A DNA stretch of 11,095 nt from Sporomusa sp. (GTDB taxonomy: Bacteria; Bacillota_C; Negativicutes; Sporomusales; Sporomusaceae): positions 1 to 11,095 of the forward strand of contig JAQSXM010000076.1 in assembly GCA_029256645.1 (NCBI GenBank), read 5' to 3'. Numbering within the stretch: the stretch's first letter is position 1; each line of letters opens with the position of its first letter. The translations under genes and the position numbers were made by a program. Positions 1 through 6,261 of the stretch are shown here, one piece after another. Below the pieces are notes generated by a model. The model saw only the letters and a list, made by a program, of their open reading frames with translations. It was not told the origin of the DNA and did not search any database.

Positions 1-178
1 TACCGGTCATTTGGGAAACTTCGCCCATAGTAACCGGCAGATAGTTGGTCAAGCCCAGATGCAAAACATCCCAGGGTGCTGTTCCCAGATTACTTTTTAC
101 TGTTAAAACAATTCCCAGTGCAAATAAAAACAAGCCCCAGAATAAAAAGATGATTCTTTTTATCATCTTTCTCATCAT
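1..178 (-). CDS. YczE/YitT-like integral membrane protein, N-terminal fragment
   Basis: This is the first 59 codons of a minus-strand gene that runs off the left edge. The translation opens with a short basic stretch (MMRKMIKR) and a hydrophobic helix at about residues 9-25. A conserved-looking segment, LGTAPWDVLHLGLTN, then MGEVSQMTG, follows at about 31-59. The G-x-A-P-W-D-V-L-H signature followed by a T/M-G-x-V-x-Q-x-x-G block is typical of the YczE/YyaS membrane protein family, whose molecular function is poorly known. An AGAGGAG ribosome binding site (179-185) directly abuts the first ATG at 178, so the second ATG (175) or third (166) may be the real start; all three are in frame. The gene is divergent from uxaC and shares its 200-bp upstream region. 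Family assignment is fairly secure from the motif, but no function is claimed. Confidence 0.75.
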   Translation of the reverse strand, partial: MMRKMIKRIIFLFWGLFLFALGIVLTVKSNLGTAPWDVLHLGLTNYLPVTMGEVSQMTG

Positions 179-213
179 CTCCTCTAACACAAACCAAATA
201 TCGATATCCATTA

Positions 214-243
214 ATCATATCACAAACTCAAAAAGCTTCACAA
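214..243 (-). promoter_or_regulatory. Candidate sigma-A promoter for the YczE-like gene
   Basis: On the minus strand, TTGTGA (243-238) is followed after 18 bases by TATGAT (219-214). These match the -35 and -10 consensus at 4/6 and 5/6 positions. Transcription would start near 207, giving a leader of about 30 bases before the ATG at 178. This is a pattern match only. Confidence 0.4.
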
Positions 244-283
244 GCGTAATTTATAATTTATTCTCAGGCAATTAGATTCTAAA

Positions 284-317
284 AAAAACACAATAACTTC
301 TATAAAAACACAATAAC
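284..317. repeat. 14-bp direct repeat upstream of uxaC
   Basis: AAAAACACAATAAC occurs at 284-297 and again at 304-317, exactly 20 bp apart (about two helical turns). It lies 66-99 bp upstream of the uxaC ATG in the divergent intergenic region 179-382. That spacing suits a tandem regulator site on one face of the DNA, but the low sequence complexity means chance or replication slippage is also possible. No convincing sigma-A promoter for uxaC could be read; TATGAT at 338-343 is a possible -10 without a good -35. Confidence 0.4.
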
Positions 318-382
318 ACATGTAAGAAATTTCAGATTATGATTAAGCTAATGGTAACATTTTGTATACAGGGAGGCCGATT

Positions 383-1789
383 ATGAAACCCTTTATGGAT
401 GAAAATTTCTTGTTAACCAATAAAACAGCAGAAACCCTTTATCATAATTACGCCAAAGATATGCCGATTTTTGACTATCACTGCCATTTAAACCCCAAAG
501 AGATTGCTGAAAATAAAAAATACAGAAATATCACCGAGGTCTGGCTGGGCGGCGATCATTACAAATGGCGGGCCCTGCGCAGCAACGGGGTGGATGAGCA
601 TTACATAACAGGCGATGCCCCTGATAAGGAGAAGTTTCTGAAATGGGCTGAAACCCTGCCCCAGTGTCTTGGTAATCCCCTGTTCCACTGGACTCACCTT
701 GAATTAAAAGCCTATTTTGGCATTGATAAGGTGCTTAGCCCGGCAACCGCTGAAGAAATCTGGGAAAAATGCAATGCCCTGCTGCAGCAGGATGAATTTA
801 GCGCCCGCGGTCTGATAGAGAGATCAAATGTTAAGGCTATTTGTACGACTGATGACCCGGTAGATTCCCTGGAGCATCATATTGCGCTGGCTAAGGATAA
901 ATCGTTTGCGGTAAAAGTACTGCCGGCGTTCCGTCCTGACAAAAGCTTCAATATTGAAAAAGCCGGTTTTACTGAATGGGTTGCCAAATTGGGTCAGGTC
1001 ACCGGCCATGAAATTAAGGATCTGGAGGCACTAAAAACTGCGCTAGGGCAGCGTGTGGACTTCTTCCACCAGGTGGGCTGCCGGATTTCCGACCATGGCT
1101 TGGATCCAATACTTTTTGCAGCCGGAACTGAGGAACAGGCTGATCAAATTTTCAAAAAAGCGCTTGCTGGGCAAGTTCTTGCTGATAACGAGATTGCTTT
1201 ATATAAGACCACTATCCTGCTGTTCCTGGGCAGACAATATGCCCGTCTGAACTGGACTATGCAACTACATCTGGGTACAATCAGGAATAATAACTCCCGC
1301 ATGCTAAAATGCCTCGGTCCTGACACCGGTTTCGATGCAGTTGGCGACTTCACCATTGCTGATGCATTGGCCAAATTCCTTGATGCACTCGAAAGTACAG
1401 CTGAGCTGCCAAAAACGATTCTCTATTGCTTAAATCCCCGCGACAATGATGTTTTGGCCACGATTACCGGTTGTTTCCAGGGTGGCGGTATTCCCGGCAA
1501 GATGCAGTTTGGCTCAGGCTGGTGGTTTAATGACCAGAAAGACGGCATGATCCGGCAAATGGTAACCTTGGCTAACCTGGGGCTATTAAGCCGGTTTGTC
1601 GGTATGCTGACCGATTCACGCAGCTTCCTCTCCTATACCCGGCACGAATATTTCCGCCGGATTCTTTGCAACCTCATCGGTGAATGGGTTGAAGCAGGTG
1701 AATTCCCTAATGACACTGAACTACTCGGTTCCATCGTGCAAAATATCTGCTTTAATAACGCCAAAAACTACTTTGGTATTGAGATATAA
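383..1789 (+). CDS. uxaC: Uronate (glucuronate/galacturonate) isomerase
   Basis: UxaC is a cytoplasmic enzyme that isomerises D-glucuronate to D-fructuronate and D-galacturonate to D-tagaturonate, the first steps of bacterial hexuronate catabolism. The 468-residue product is close to the usual length of about 470. Family landmarks include the N-terminal metal-site motif [14 protein letters not shown] near residue 32, [30 protein letters not shown], the [13 protein letters not shown] segment and the C-terminal [19 protein letters not shown] block. The start is placed at ATG 383 because GGGAGG (371-376) lies six bases upstream. A TTG at 362 would add seven unconserved residues and lies upstream of that ribosome binding site. 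It is the only complete plus-strand gene. No other hexuronate gene (uxaA, uxaB, uxuA, uxuB, kdgK) is in view, so the rest of the pathway must lie elsewhere. The gene ends in a strong terminator. Confidence 0.96.
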   Translation: MKPFMDENFLLTNKTAETLYHNYAKDMPIFDYHCHLNPKEIAENKKYRNITEVWLGGDHYKWRALRSNGVDEHYITGDAPDKEKFLKWAETLPQCLGNPLFHWTHLELKAYFGIDKVLSPATAEEIWEKCNALLQQDEFSARGLIERSNVKAICTTDDPVDSLEHHIALAKDKSFAVKVLPAFRPDKSFNIEKAGFTEWVAKLGQVTGHEIKDLEALKTALGQRVDFFHQVGCRISDHGLDPILFAAGTEEQADQIFKKALAGQVLADNEIALYKTTILLFLGRQYARLNWTMQLHLGTIRNNNSRMLKCLGPDTGFDAVGDFTIADALAKFLDALESTAELPKTILYCLNPRDNDVLATITGCFQGGGIPGKMQFGSGWWFNDQKDGMIRQMVTLANLGLLSRFVGMLTDSRSFLSYTRHEYFRRILCNLIGEWVEAGEFPNDTELLGSIVQNICFNNAKNYFGIEI

Positions 1790-1814
1790 TTCTACCAATC
1801 CCCTTCTTTGATAG

Positions 1815-1855
1815 AAAAAAGGACTGAACTCACCCCCTTGAGTTCAGTCCTTTTT
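1815..1855. terminator. Bidirectional intrinsic terminator between uxaC and the oxidoreductase operon
   Basis: A perfect 12-bp GC-containing stem (GGACTGAACTCA at 1821-1832, its complement at 1839-1850) with a 6-base loop is flanked by A6 (1815-1820) on the left and T5 (1851-1855) on the right. It therefore gives a hairpin plus U-tract on both strands. It sits 25 bases after the uxaC stop and 5 bases after the convergent membrane-protein stop, so it serves both. Confidence 0.93.
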
Positions 1856-1859
1856 ACTA

Positions 1860-2540
1860 TTAAGTTACATTTAAACTGCTTTTTGATGTTTTCTTGGCAA
1901 AAGACAATATCACACCTAATGCAATCGACAGTAATGCGGCCATCAGCACGCGATATTCAGGCGGTAATAAGAAGGTTATGGTGTGAGCGGGTATCCAAAA
2001 CAACGGAATTGTTTTGATAATAACAAATCCAATAAAGTTATGCCAATTTATCTGAGTGACTACTGCCTGCAGGGTAACCTGGCCCAGCTTGCCTGGCGTG
2101 CCTTGTGCAAGGTCAATATATGTATCGGTAATGCGATGAAATGCCATCATGGTTGGGGCAAAAACGAGATTCATAGCAGCACTGGTAAATAATGCCGGCA
2201 ACACCTGCGCAACTACACCAGCACCGCTAGGCAAAAGCCCCTTATTAATGGCGACCATTGTACCACTGGCAAAAATCTCAAAAACCAGGACAAAACTAGT
2301 CCCCAGCAGGCCCCAGACGAAAGCACGGTAAGGCAGGCCAAAGGGCTGCCGCCATTTGCCGGTGATGATCCGCAGGGTTAAGAGTTCCCCCATGGTGGCC
2401 AGAATAGCCACTTTTACAAAACCCATGATGTAAGGGTACCCTTTGGTCAAGCGCACAAACAGTTCATGAGTTGCCGGATAAAGCAGCAAAAAAGCAATCA
2501 ATAACAACCCTGCGAGCCAGGTGAAATCCCCTTTACGCAC
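1860..2540 (-). CDS. Small polytopic membrane protein, Mpv17/PMP22-like, last gene of the 2-oxoacid oxidoreductase operon
   Basis: The product is about 226 residues with roughly six predicted membrane segments (near 7-21, 35-50, 72-94, 113-133, 168-190 and 195-213) and a basic C-terminal tail. The C-terminal block, with an IKTIPLFWIPAHTITF stretch, PPEYR and a small hydrophobic helix, resembles the Mpv17/PMP22 domain signature (W/P-rich segment, then NF-x-x-VP-x-x-x-R), so distant membership is suggested. Bacterial members have no settled function. The start is placed at GTG 2540 because AAGGTGG (2552-2546) lies five bases upstream. A GTG at 2549, one base past the preceding stop, would add three residues but overlaps that ribosome binding site. 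The tight junction with the gamma subunit gene implies co-transcription. A role tied to the oxidoreductase, such as metabolite passage, is speculation. Confidence 0.8.
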   Translation of the reverse strand: MRKGDFTWLAGLLLIAFLLLYPATHELFVRLTKGYPYIMGFVKVAILATMGELLTLRIITGKWRQPFGLPYRAFVWGLLGTSFVLVFEIFASGTMVAINKGLLPSGAGVVAQVLPALFTSAAMNLVFAPTMMAFHRITDTYIDLAQGTPGKLGQVTLQAVVTQINWHNFIGFVIIKTIPLFWIPAHTITFLLPPEYRVLMAALLSIALGVILSFAKKTSKSSLNVT

Positions 2541-2550
2541 ATTAGCCACC

Positions 2551-3081
2551 TTATCTATTCATGCCTTTGTTAATTGCAGCAACGTTTAGCTCATACAACT
2601 CAGGCTTCTTCTTGCCAATAACCTCATCCATGGCCTTTTTCACACTTTCCATGTTAACAAGCGATAGTGAAGGCAGCAAAGCCCCCAGACACACCATATT
2701 AGCCAGGCTGGAGTTGCCAATCTCATTAGCCAGTTCAGTAGCTTCAATAGCAATAATATTGATATCGTCCCGTTTTGGGTTTAATTTTACAATTGAACTG
2801 TTTACCACCAGGGTTCCGCCAGGTTTAATCCGTCCCAGAAATCTGTCATAAGACGGCTGATTCAATACAATCCCGGCATCGGCCTGGTTGATTACCGGTG
2901 AGTGGATTTCCTCATCAGCGACAAGTACCGAGCAATTGGCTGTGCCGCCACGCATTTCCGGGCCATATGAAGGAATCCAGCAGACTTCACGCCCGCCCAA
3001 CATGCCCGAATACGCCAAAACCTTACCGATAAACATGACTCCCTGACCACCAAAGCCAGCTAAGAGCACTTTATCCATCAT
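2551..3081 (-). CDS. 2-oxoacid:ferredoxin oxidoreductase, gamma subunit (KorC/VorC type)
   Basis: This is the gamma (catalytic-interface) subunit of a ferredoxin-dependent 2-oxoacid oxidoreductase. The enzyme oxidatively decarboxylates a 2-oxoacid to the acyl-CoA, or runs in reverse as a reductive carboxylase, using TPP and Fe-S clusters in the cytoplasm. The 176 residues match the family length. The N-terminal GFGGQGV (residues 9-15) and PSYGPEMRGGTANC (37-50) are the hallmark motifs of the POR/KOR gamma domain. The ATG overlaps the TGA of the beta gene by four bases (ATGA), pointing to translational coupling and equal stoichiometry. The specific substrate (2-oxoglutarate, branched-chain oxoacid or other) cannot be read from this subunit. 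Confidence 0.93.
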   Translation of the reverse strand: MMDKVLLAGFGGQGVMFIGKVLAYSGMLGGREVCWIPSYGPEMRGGTANCSVLVADEEIHSPVINQADAGIVLNQPSYDRFLGRIKPGGTLVVNSSIVKLNPKRDDINIIAIEATELANEIGNSSLANMVCLGALLPSLSLVNMESVKKAMDEVIGKKKPELYELNVAAINKGMNR

Positions 3082-3830
3082 AGCGCTTTAACCTCCTCCG
3101 GTACTTTTAGCTCTCCCATTTCATAGATAGGCAGCATGTTTTCCTGGAGCCAGGCAAGGCTGTCAACCGGCGACAAGCCCCAATTGGTCGGACAGGTAGA
3201 TAATATGCTGACAAATGCGAAACCCAATCCCAGTTGCTGTACCTGGAAAGCACGCTTAAGCGCCTTCTTGGCTTGAATTATATTTTTGGGAGAATCTACC
3301 GAAACAGCCGCTACATACACTGCGCCATTCAGAGTGGCAATTGTTTTAGGAAGGTCAATGGGCGCACCAACTAAGCTTGCATCACGGCCATACGGACTTG
3401 TTGTCGTTACCTGACCGGTTAAAGTCGTAGGCGCCATTTGGCCGCCGGTCATGCCAAATACAGCATTATTAACCATGATTGAGGTAATCTTTTCGCCTCT
3501 GGCAGCCACATGAATCGCATGGGCCGTGCCGATGGCAGCAATATCGCCATCACCCTGATAGGTAAACACAAGCTTATCAGGCAGCGCCCGTTTGATGCCT
3601 GTACCTACTGCCTGCGCCCGCCCGTGGGCAGCACCGACAAAATCGCAGCTGAAAAAGTCAAGCGAAAACCCGGCACAGCCTACCGGTGCTACGCCAATAG
3701 TCTTTTCAATGATGTCCAGTTCTTCCATGACTTCGCCAATGAGACGGTGAATAATGCCATGGGTACAGCCTGGACAATAATGAAACGGCAAATCAGTCAA
3801 ACCTTTGGTTTTACCAAATATCTTCTCCAT
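3078..3830 (-). CDS. 2-oxoacid:ferredoxin oxidoreductase, TPP-binding beta subunit (KorB/VorA type)
   Basis: This is the thiamine-pyrophosphate-binding subunit, 250 residues, typical of four-subunit 2-oxoacid oxidoreductases. Visible motifs are HYCPGCTHG (17-25), GCAG (51-54), AHGR (68-71), and the TPP/Mg2+ site GDGD (93-96) followed by NNAVFGMTGGQMAPTT (121-136). YCPGC supplies a conserved cysteine pair seen in this subunit. It starts two bases after the alpha-subunit stop, with its GGGAGGTG ribosome binding site inside the end of the alpha gene, so the two are coupled. The short C-terminus is normal for KOR/VOR beta subunits, which are smaller than pyruvate-specific ones. Substrate is unassigned. 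Confidence 0.94.
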   Translation of the reverse strand: MEKIFGKTKGLTDLPFHYCPGCTHGIIHRLIGEVMEELDIIEKTIGVAPVGCAGFSLDFFSCDFVGAAHGRAQAVGTGIKRALPDKLVFTYQGDGDIAAIGTAHAIHVAARGEKITSIMVNNAVFGMTGGQMAPTTLTGQVTTTSPYGRDASLVGAPIDLPKTIATLNGAVYVAAVSVDSPKNIIQAKKALKRAFQVQQLGLGFAFVSILSTCPTNWGLSPVDSLAWLQENMLPIYEMGELKVPEEVKAL

Positions 3831-3832
3831 AG

Positions 3833-4906
3833 CTACACCTCCCGTTCCACGGGGATATTAAATTCCTGAATAAGGGCTGCAAGGACCTCATCCTCATGCG
3901 GCAGCATGCCGCCTAATCGCCGGTGCAGGCTGACAGGGACACTGCACTCGAGCGCCAGTTTGACATCTTCAATCATTTGTCCGGTATTGAGCTCAACAGT
4001 AAGTACCCCTTTGACCTGCTTCTTATACGGTACAAATGCTTTTTCCGGAAACGGCCACAGCGTTATCGGCCGGATAAGTCCCAGTTTAATGCCTTTTTTA
4101 CGTGCATTTAGTACTACTGTTTTGGCGATTCTAGCGCAAGTACCATATGCGGCAATCAGGTAGTCGGCATCCCCGGTACAGAATTCTTCCCAGCGCTGCT
4201 CTTGTTCCTTGATCGCTTGATATTTTGCTTCCCAATATAGATTGTTGGTCTCCCCAATCTCATTGGTCAGCGAGTAGCTGGCAATCTTGCGCTTAGCCCG
4301 GCCCAGGCAGCCGTCAGTCACCCAGTCTTTAGCAGGCAGCTTGACATCCGGACGGTCTTTAATCTCAATGGGTTCCATCATTTGACCCAAAAATCCATCA
4401 GCAAGGATTAGTACAGGATTCCGGTACTTATCAGCAAGGTCAAAGGCTTCCATTGTGTAATCATACATCTCCTGGCCCTTGGATGGAGCCAGTACAATCA
4501 GGCGATAGTCGCCATGGCCGCCCCCCTTGGTACATTGGAAGTAATCGGACTGGCTGGGGCCAAGACCGCCAAGGCCGGGCCCCGTTCTGTTGATGTTTAC
4601 AACAACAACAGGCAGTTCAGCAGCCGCAAGATAGGATAAGCCCTCCTGCTTCAGACTATAGCCCGGGCTGGACGACGCGGTCATAACCCGGGCACCGGTA
4701 CAGGCGGCGCCATAGCACATATTAATTGAGGCAATCTCATCCTCACCCTGCAGCAGGGTTCCTCCGGCTTTGGGCAAATATTTCGACAAATATTCCACAA
4801 CCTCGGTTGAGGGTGTAATCGGATAGCCAAAAAACAGCTTACAGCCAGCCTGCATGGCCGCTTCAGCAATGGCTTCATTCCCTTTTATTAATTTTTTATC
4901 CACCAC
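3833..4906 (-). CDS. vorB: 2-oxoacid:ferredoxin oxidoreductase, alpha subunit (VorB/KorA family)
   Basis: This is the pyrimidine-binding alpha subunit, 357 residues, close to the usual length of about 350 for the family annotated as 3-methyl-2-oxobutanoate dehydrogenase subunit VorB (also KorA). Landmarks are the GNEAIAEAA opening, FFGYPITPSTEVVEYL (25-40), QGEDEIASINMCYGAACTGARV near 53-74, SSSPGYSLKQEGLSYL (78-93) and NRTGPGLGGLGPSQSDYFQ near 106-124. A transketolase C-terminal-type domain fills roughly 230-350. The start is GTG 4906; AGGAG (4916-4912) is five bases upstream, and a second GTG at 4903 is equally possible. An ATG at 4908 is out of frame. The vorB symbol follows the usual family name. 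Whether valine-derived 2-oxoisovalerate, 2-oxoglutarate or another oxoacid is the true substrate is not decided by these motifs. Confidence 0.93.
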   Translation of the reverse strand: MVDKKLIKGNEAIAEAAMQAGCKLFFGYPITPSTEVVEYLSKYLPKAGGTLLQGEDEIASINMCYGAACTGARVMTASSSPGYSLKQEGLSYLAAAELPVVVVNINRTGPGLGGLGPSQSDYFQCTKGGGHGDYRLIVLAPSKGQEMYDYTMEAFDLADKYRNPVLILADGFLGQMMEPIEIKDRPDVKLPAKDWVTDGCLGRAKRKIASYSLTNEIGETNNLYWEAKYQAIKEQEQRWEEFCTGDADYLIAAYGTCARIAKTVVLNARKKGIKLGLIRPITLWPFPEKAFVPYKKQVKGVLTVELNTGQMIEDVKLALECSVPVSLHRRLGGMLPHEDEVLAALIQEFNIPVEREV

Positions 4907-4920
4907 ATTCTCTCCTTTCC

Positions 4921-5139
4921 TTAGGACTCTTTGTACACCTCTAGCGCAATGTCAGGACACACCAAGCCGCAAAGGGCACAGCCCACACAGTTTTCTTCCT
5001 CGGCAACAACGATGGTGTAATAGCCCTTGGAATTGGCTTTATCACCTATCGCCAGCACCTTCCGCGGACATACTGCCATACATAGACCACAGCTTTTACA
5101 CTTCTCACTAAACACCTGTACTTTAGCCAAAGTATTCAC
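4921..5139 (-). CDS. 2-oxoacid:ferredoxin oxidoreductase, ferredoxin-like delta subunit (2x[4Fe-4S])
   Basis: This small ferredoxin-like subunit carries electrons from the TPP site to soluble ferredoxin. Two full cluster-binding motifs are present: CKSCGLCMAVCP and CVGCALCGLVCP, each C-x2-C-x2-C-x3-C-P. The GTG at 5139 gives 72 residues starting MNTLAKVQVFSEKCKSC, like other KorD-type subunits, with an AGGGGTG site just upstream. A TTG at 5130, which the GGGGGGTG run could serve, is an alternative. A longer reading back to 5166 begins with a TTG and adds unconserved residues. It is the first gene of the operon; the alpha gene follows after 14 bases. It lies downstream of a leader with an attenuator-like hairpin. 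Confidence 0.92.
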   Translation of the reverse strand: MNTLAKVQVFSEKCKSCGLCMAVCPRKVLAIGDKANSKGYYTIVVAEEENCVGCALCGLVCPDIALEVYKES

Positions 5140-5164
5140 CCCCCGCACCCCTGTTGTTCTTCTC

Positions 5165-5199
5165 AAAAAATCATACGTTCTGCTGATGTAACAGAACGT
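5165..5199 (-). promoter_or_regulatory. Inverted repeat with U-run in the oxidoreductase operon leader (possible attenuator or operator)
   Basis: A perfect 8-bp inverted repeat, ACGTTCTG (5175-5182) and CAGAACGT (5192-5199), has a 9-base spacer. Reading on the minus strand it is followed after four bases by six U (5170-5165), and the delta-subunit start is about 25 bases further on. Hairpin plus U-run before the first gene resembles a weak terminator or attenuator. The repeat could instead bind a dimeric repressor. No known riboswitch class was recognised. Confidence 0.45.
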
Positions 5200-5229
5200 C
5201 AGTAAATCACCACAATTATTGTCTTAGGA

Positions 5230-5260
5230 GTACATTCGACGCCAGGAAATATTGTCCTGC
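5230..5260 (-). repeat. GCAGG...GTCGAA..TAC intergenic motif, copy 1
   Basis: On the minus strand GCAGG starts at 5260 and GTCGAA at 5240, 20 bases later, followed by TGTAC. CAGGA and TCCTG inside it can pair as a short hairpin. A similarly spaced copy lies upstream of the kinase gene (10725-10756). The GTCGAA core resembles the Spo0A box (TGTCGAA), but this copy has C instead of the first T. Confidence 0.35.
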
Positions 5261-5286
5261 AAAACTCAGTCGGAAAACTGCTTAGC

Positions 5287-5317
5287 AAAAAGAGCCTCCG
5301 CCTATGCTGGAGGCCCT
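5287..5317 (-). terminator. Intrinsic terminator of the gltS-ftcD operon
   Basis: On the minus strand, AGGGCCTCC (5317-5309) pairs with GGAGGCTCT (5299-5291) across a 9-base loop, with one G-U pair. The U-run is 5291-5287. It begins 29 bases past the ftcD stop and separates gltS-ftcD from the oxidoreductase operon. Confidence 0.9.
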
Positions 5318-5345
5318 ACAATGAAATTTATCCCCTGCCGCTTCT

Positions 5346-6239
5346 CTACCTAAGGTTTTCCTCCAATACCTGCTTACGGTTAAAACCTTCCAGTCGCAGG
5401 TAAAACCCGGCAATATCAACAAACGCCTGCAGGGGGGCCATACCGACAATTTCACTGCCGATTACCTGAACACCATAACGGGCAGCTTCAGATTTAACGG
5501 TCTCAAATACCCGGTGCAATGGTGTTCCATTATAATCTACCATATTAATGGTAACTTGTGCCATATTCCGGTCCTCAATCATAACCCCCATTGCACGACA
5601 ATATTTGTAGCCACCCTTAACCTCACGAATGCTGTTAGCAATCTTCTTGGCAATATTCACATCACTTGTGCTAAGGTTAATGTTATAGGCGATTAGGAAT
5701 TGGCGCGCACCCACTACAGTAGCACCAGCAGTGGGATGCATCTGAGCAAGGCCATAATCAGGTTGCCGTTCCGGAATTCTGATGGCAGTCTTTAGTCCTT
5801 CATATTCACCTTTGCGCACATCAGGCAATTTAACTCTGACTGGCGTTTTAGCGGCTGCTTCGTATAAGTAAACCGGAATATTGAGTTTTTCTGCAATATC
5901 TTGTCCTAGTTCGTTGGCAAGCTGCACACACTCTTCCATAGTAACATCGCTTACCGGAATGAATGGAATTACGTCAGTAGCGCCTACCCGCGGATGTTCA
6001 CCCTGATGCTGTTCCATATTAATTAATTCAGACGCCTTGGCACAGGCGTTGAAAGCTGCAAGTTTTGCAGCCTGAGGTTCGCCGACAAAAGTAACTACAG
6101 TACGGTTGTGGCTGGCGTCCGAGTTAACATTAAGCAGGGTAACACCTGCGACCTTTTTTACCTCCTCAGTAATGGCGGTAATAACCTCCGGACGTCGGCC
6201 CTCACTAAAATTAGGTACACATTCTACAAGTTTACTCAT
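5346..6239 (-). CDS. ftcD: Glutamate formiminotransferase (stand-alone transferase domain)
   Basis: FtcD moves the formimino group between N-formimino-L-glutamate and tetrahydrofolate, giving glutamate and 5-formimino-THF. It acts in histidine breakdown, and related transferases act in purine (formiminoglycine) fermentation. The product is 297 residues, the length of the transferase alone, with no cyclodeaminase domain. It opens MSKLVECVPNFSEGR, carries EHPRVGATDVIPFIPV at 81-96 with the expected catalytic His at 82, and has HPTAGATVVGARQFLIAYN near 168-186. The start is ATG 6239, eight bases after AGGAG; an upstream in-frame extension would run into gltS. It lies 22 bases after the gltS stop, so they form one operon, and it is followed by a terminator. 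No hutH, hutU, hutI or cyclodeaminase gene is in view. Formiminoglycine as an alternative substrate cannot be excluded. Confidence 0.94.
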   Translation of the reverse strand: MSKLVECVPNFSEGRRPEVITAITEEVKKVAGVTLLNVNSDASHNRTVVTFVGEPQAAKLAAFNACAKASELINMEQHQGEHPRVGATDVIPFIPVSDVTMEECVQLANELGQDIAEKLNIPVYLYEAAAKTPVRVKLPDVRKGEYEGLKTAIRIPERQPDYGLAQMHPTAGATVVGARQFLIAYNINLSTSDVNIAKKIANSIREVKGGYKYCRAMGVMIEDRNMAQVTINMVDYNGTPLHRVFETVKSEAARYGVQVIGSEIVGMAPLQAFVDIAGFYLRLEGFNRKQVLEENLR

Positions 6240-6261
6240 TCCAGCTTCTCCTTTAAATATA

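Noticed and set aside
45..275. Plus-strand open frame of 76 codons at the left edge
   Set aside because: It is antisense to the YczE-like gene start and to its promoter region, and its translation is low-complexity (Asn/Ile/Ser-rich) without a ribosome binding site.
351..366. TGGTAACATTTTGTAT upstream of uxaC as a sigma-54 promoter
   Set aside because: The ten bases after GG lead to TA rather than the required GC, so the -12 element is missing.
363..370. 8-bp palindrome TGTATACA just before the uxaC ribosome binding site
   Set aside because: Too short to be distinguished from chance in an AT-rich leader, and it has no second copy nearby.
3510..3869. Plus-strand open frame of 119 codons over the beta-subunit gene
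   Set aside because: It lies antisense to the beta-subunit gene, whose TPP motifs are unmistakable, and shows no family features of its own.
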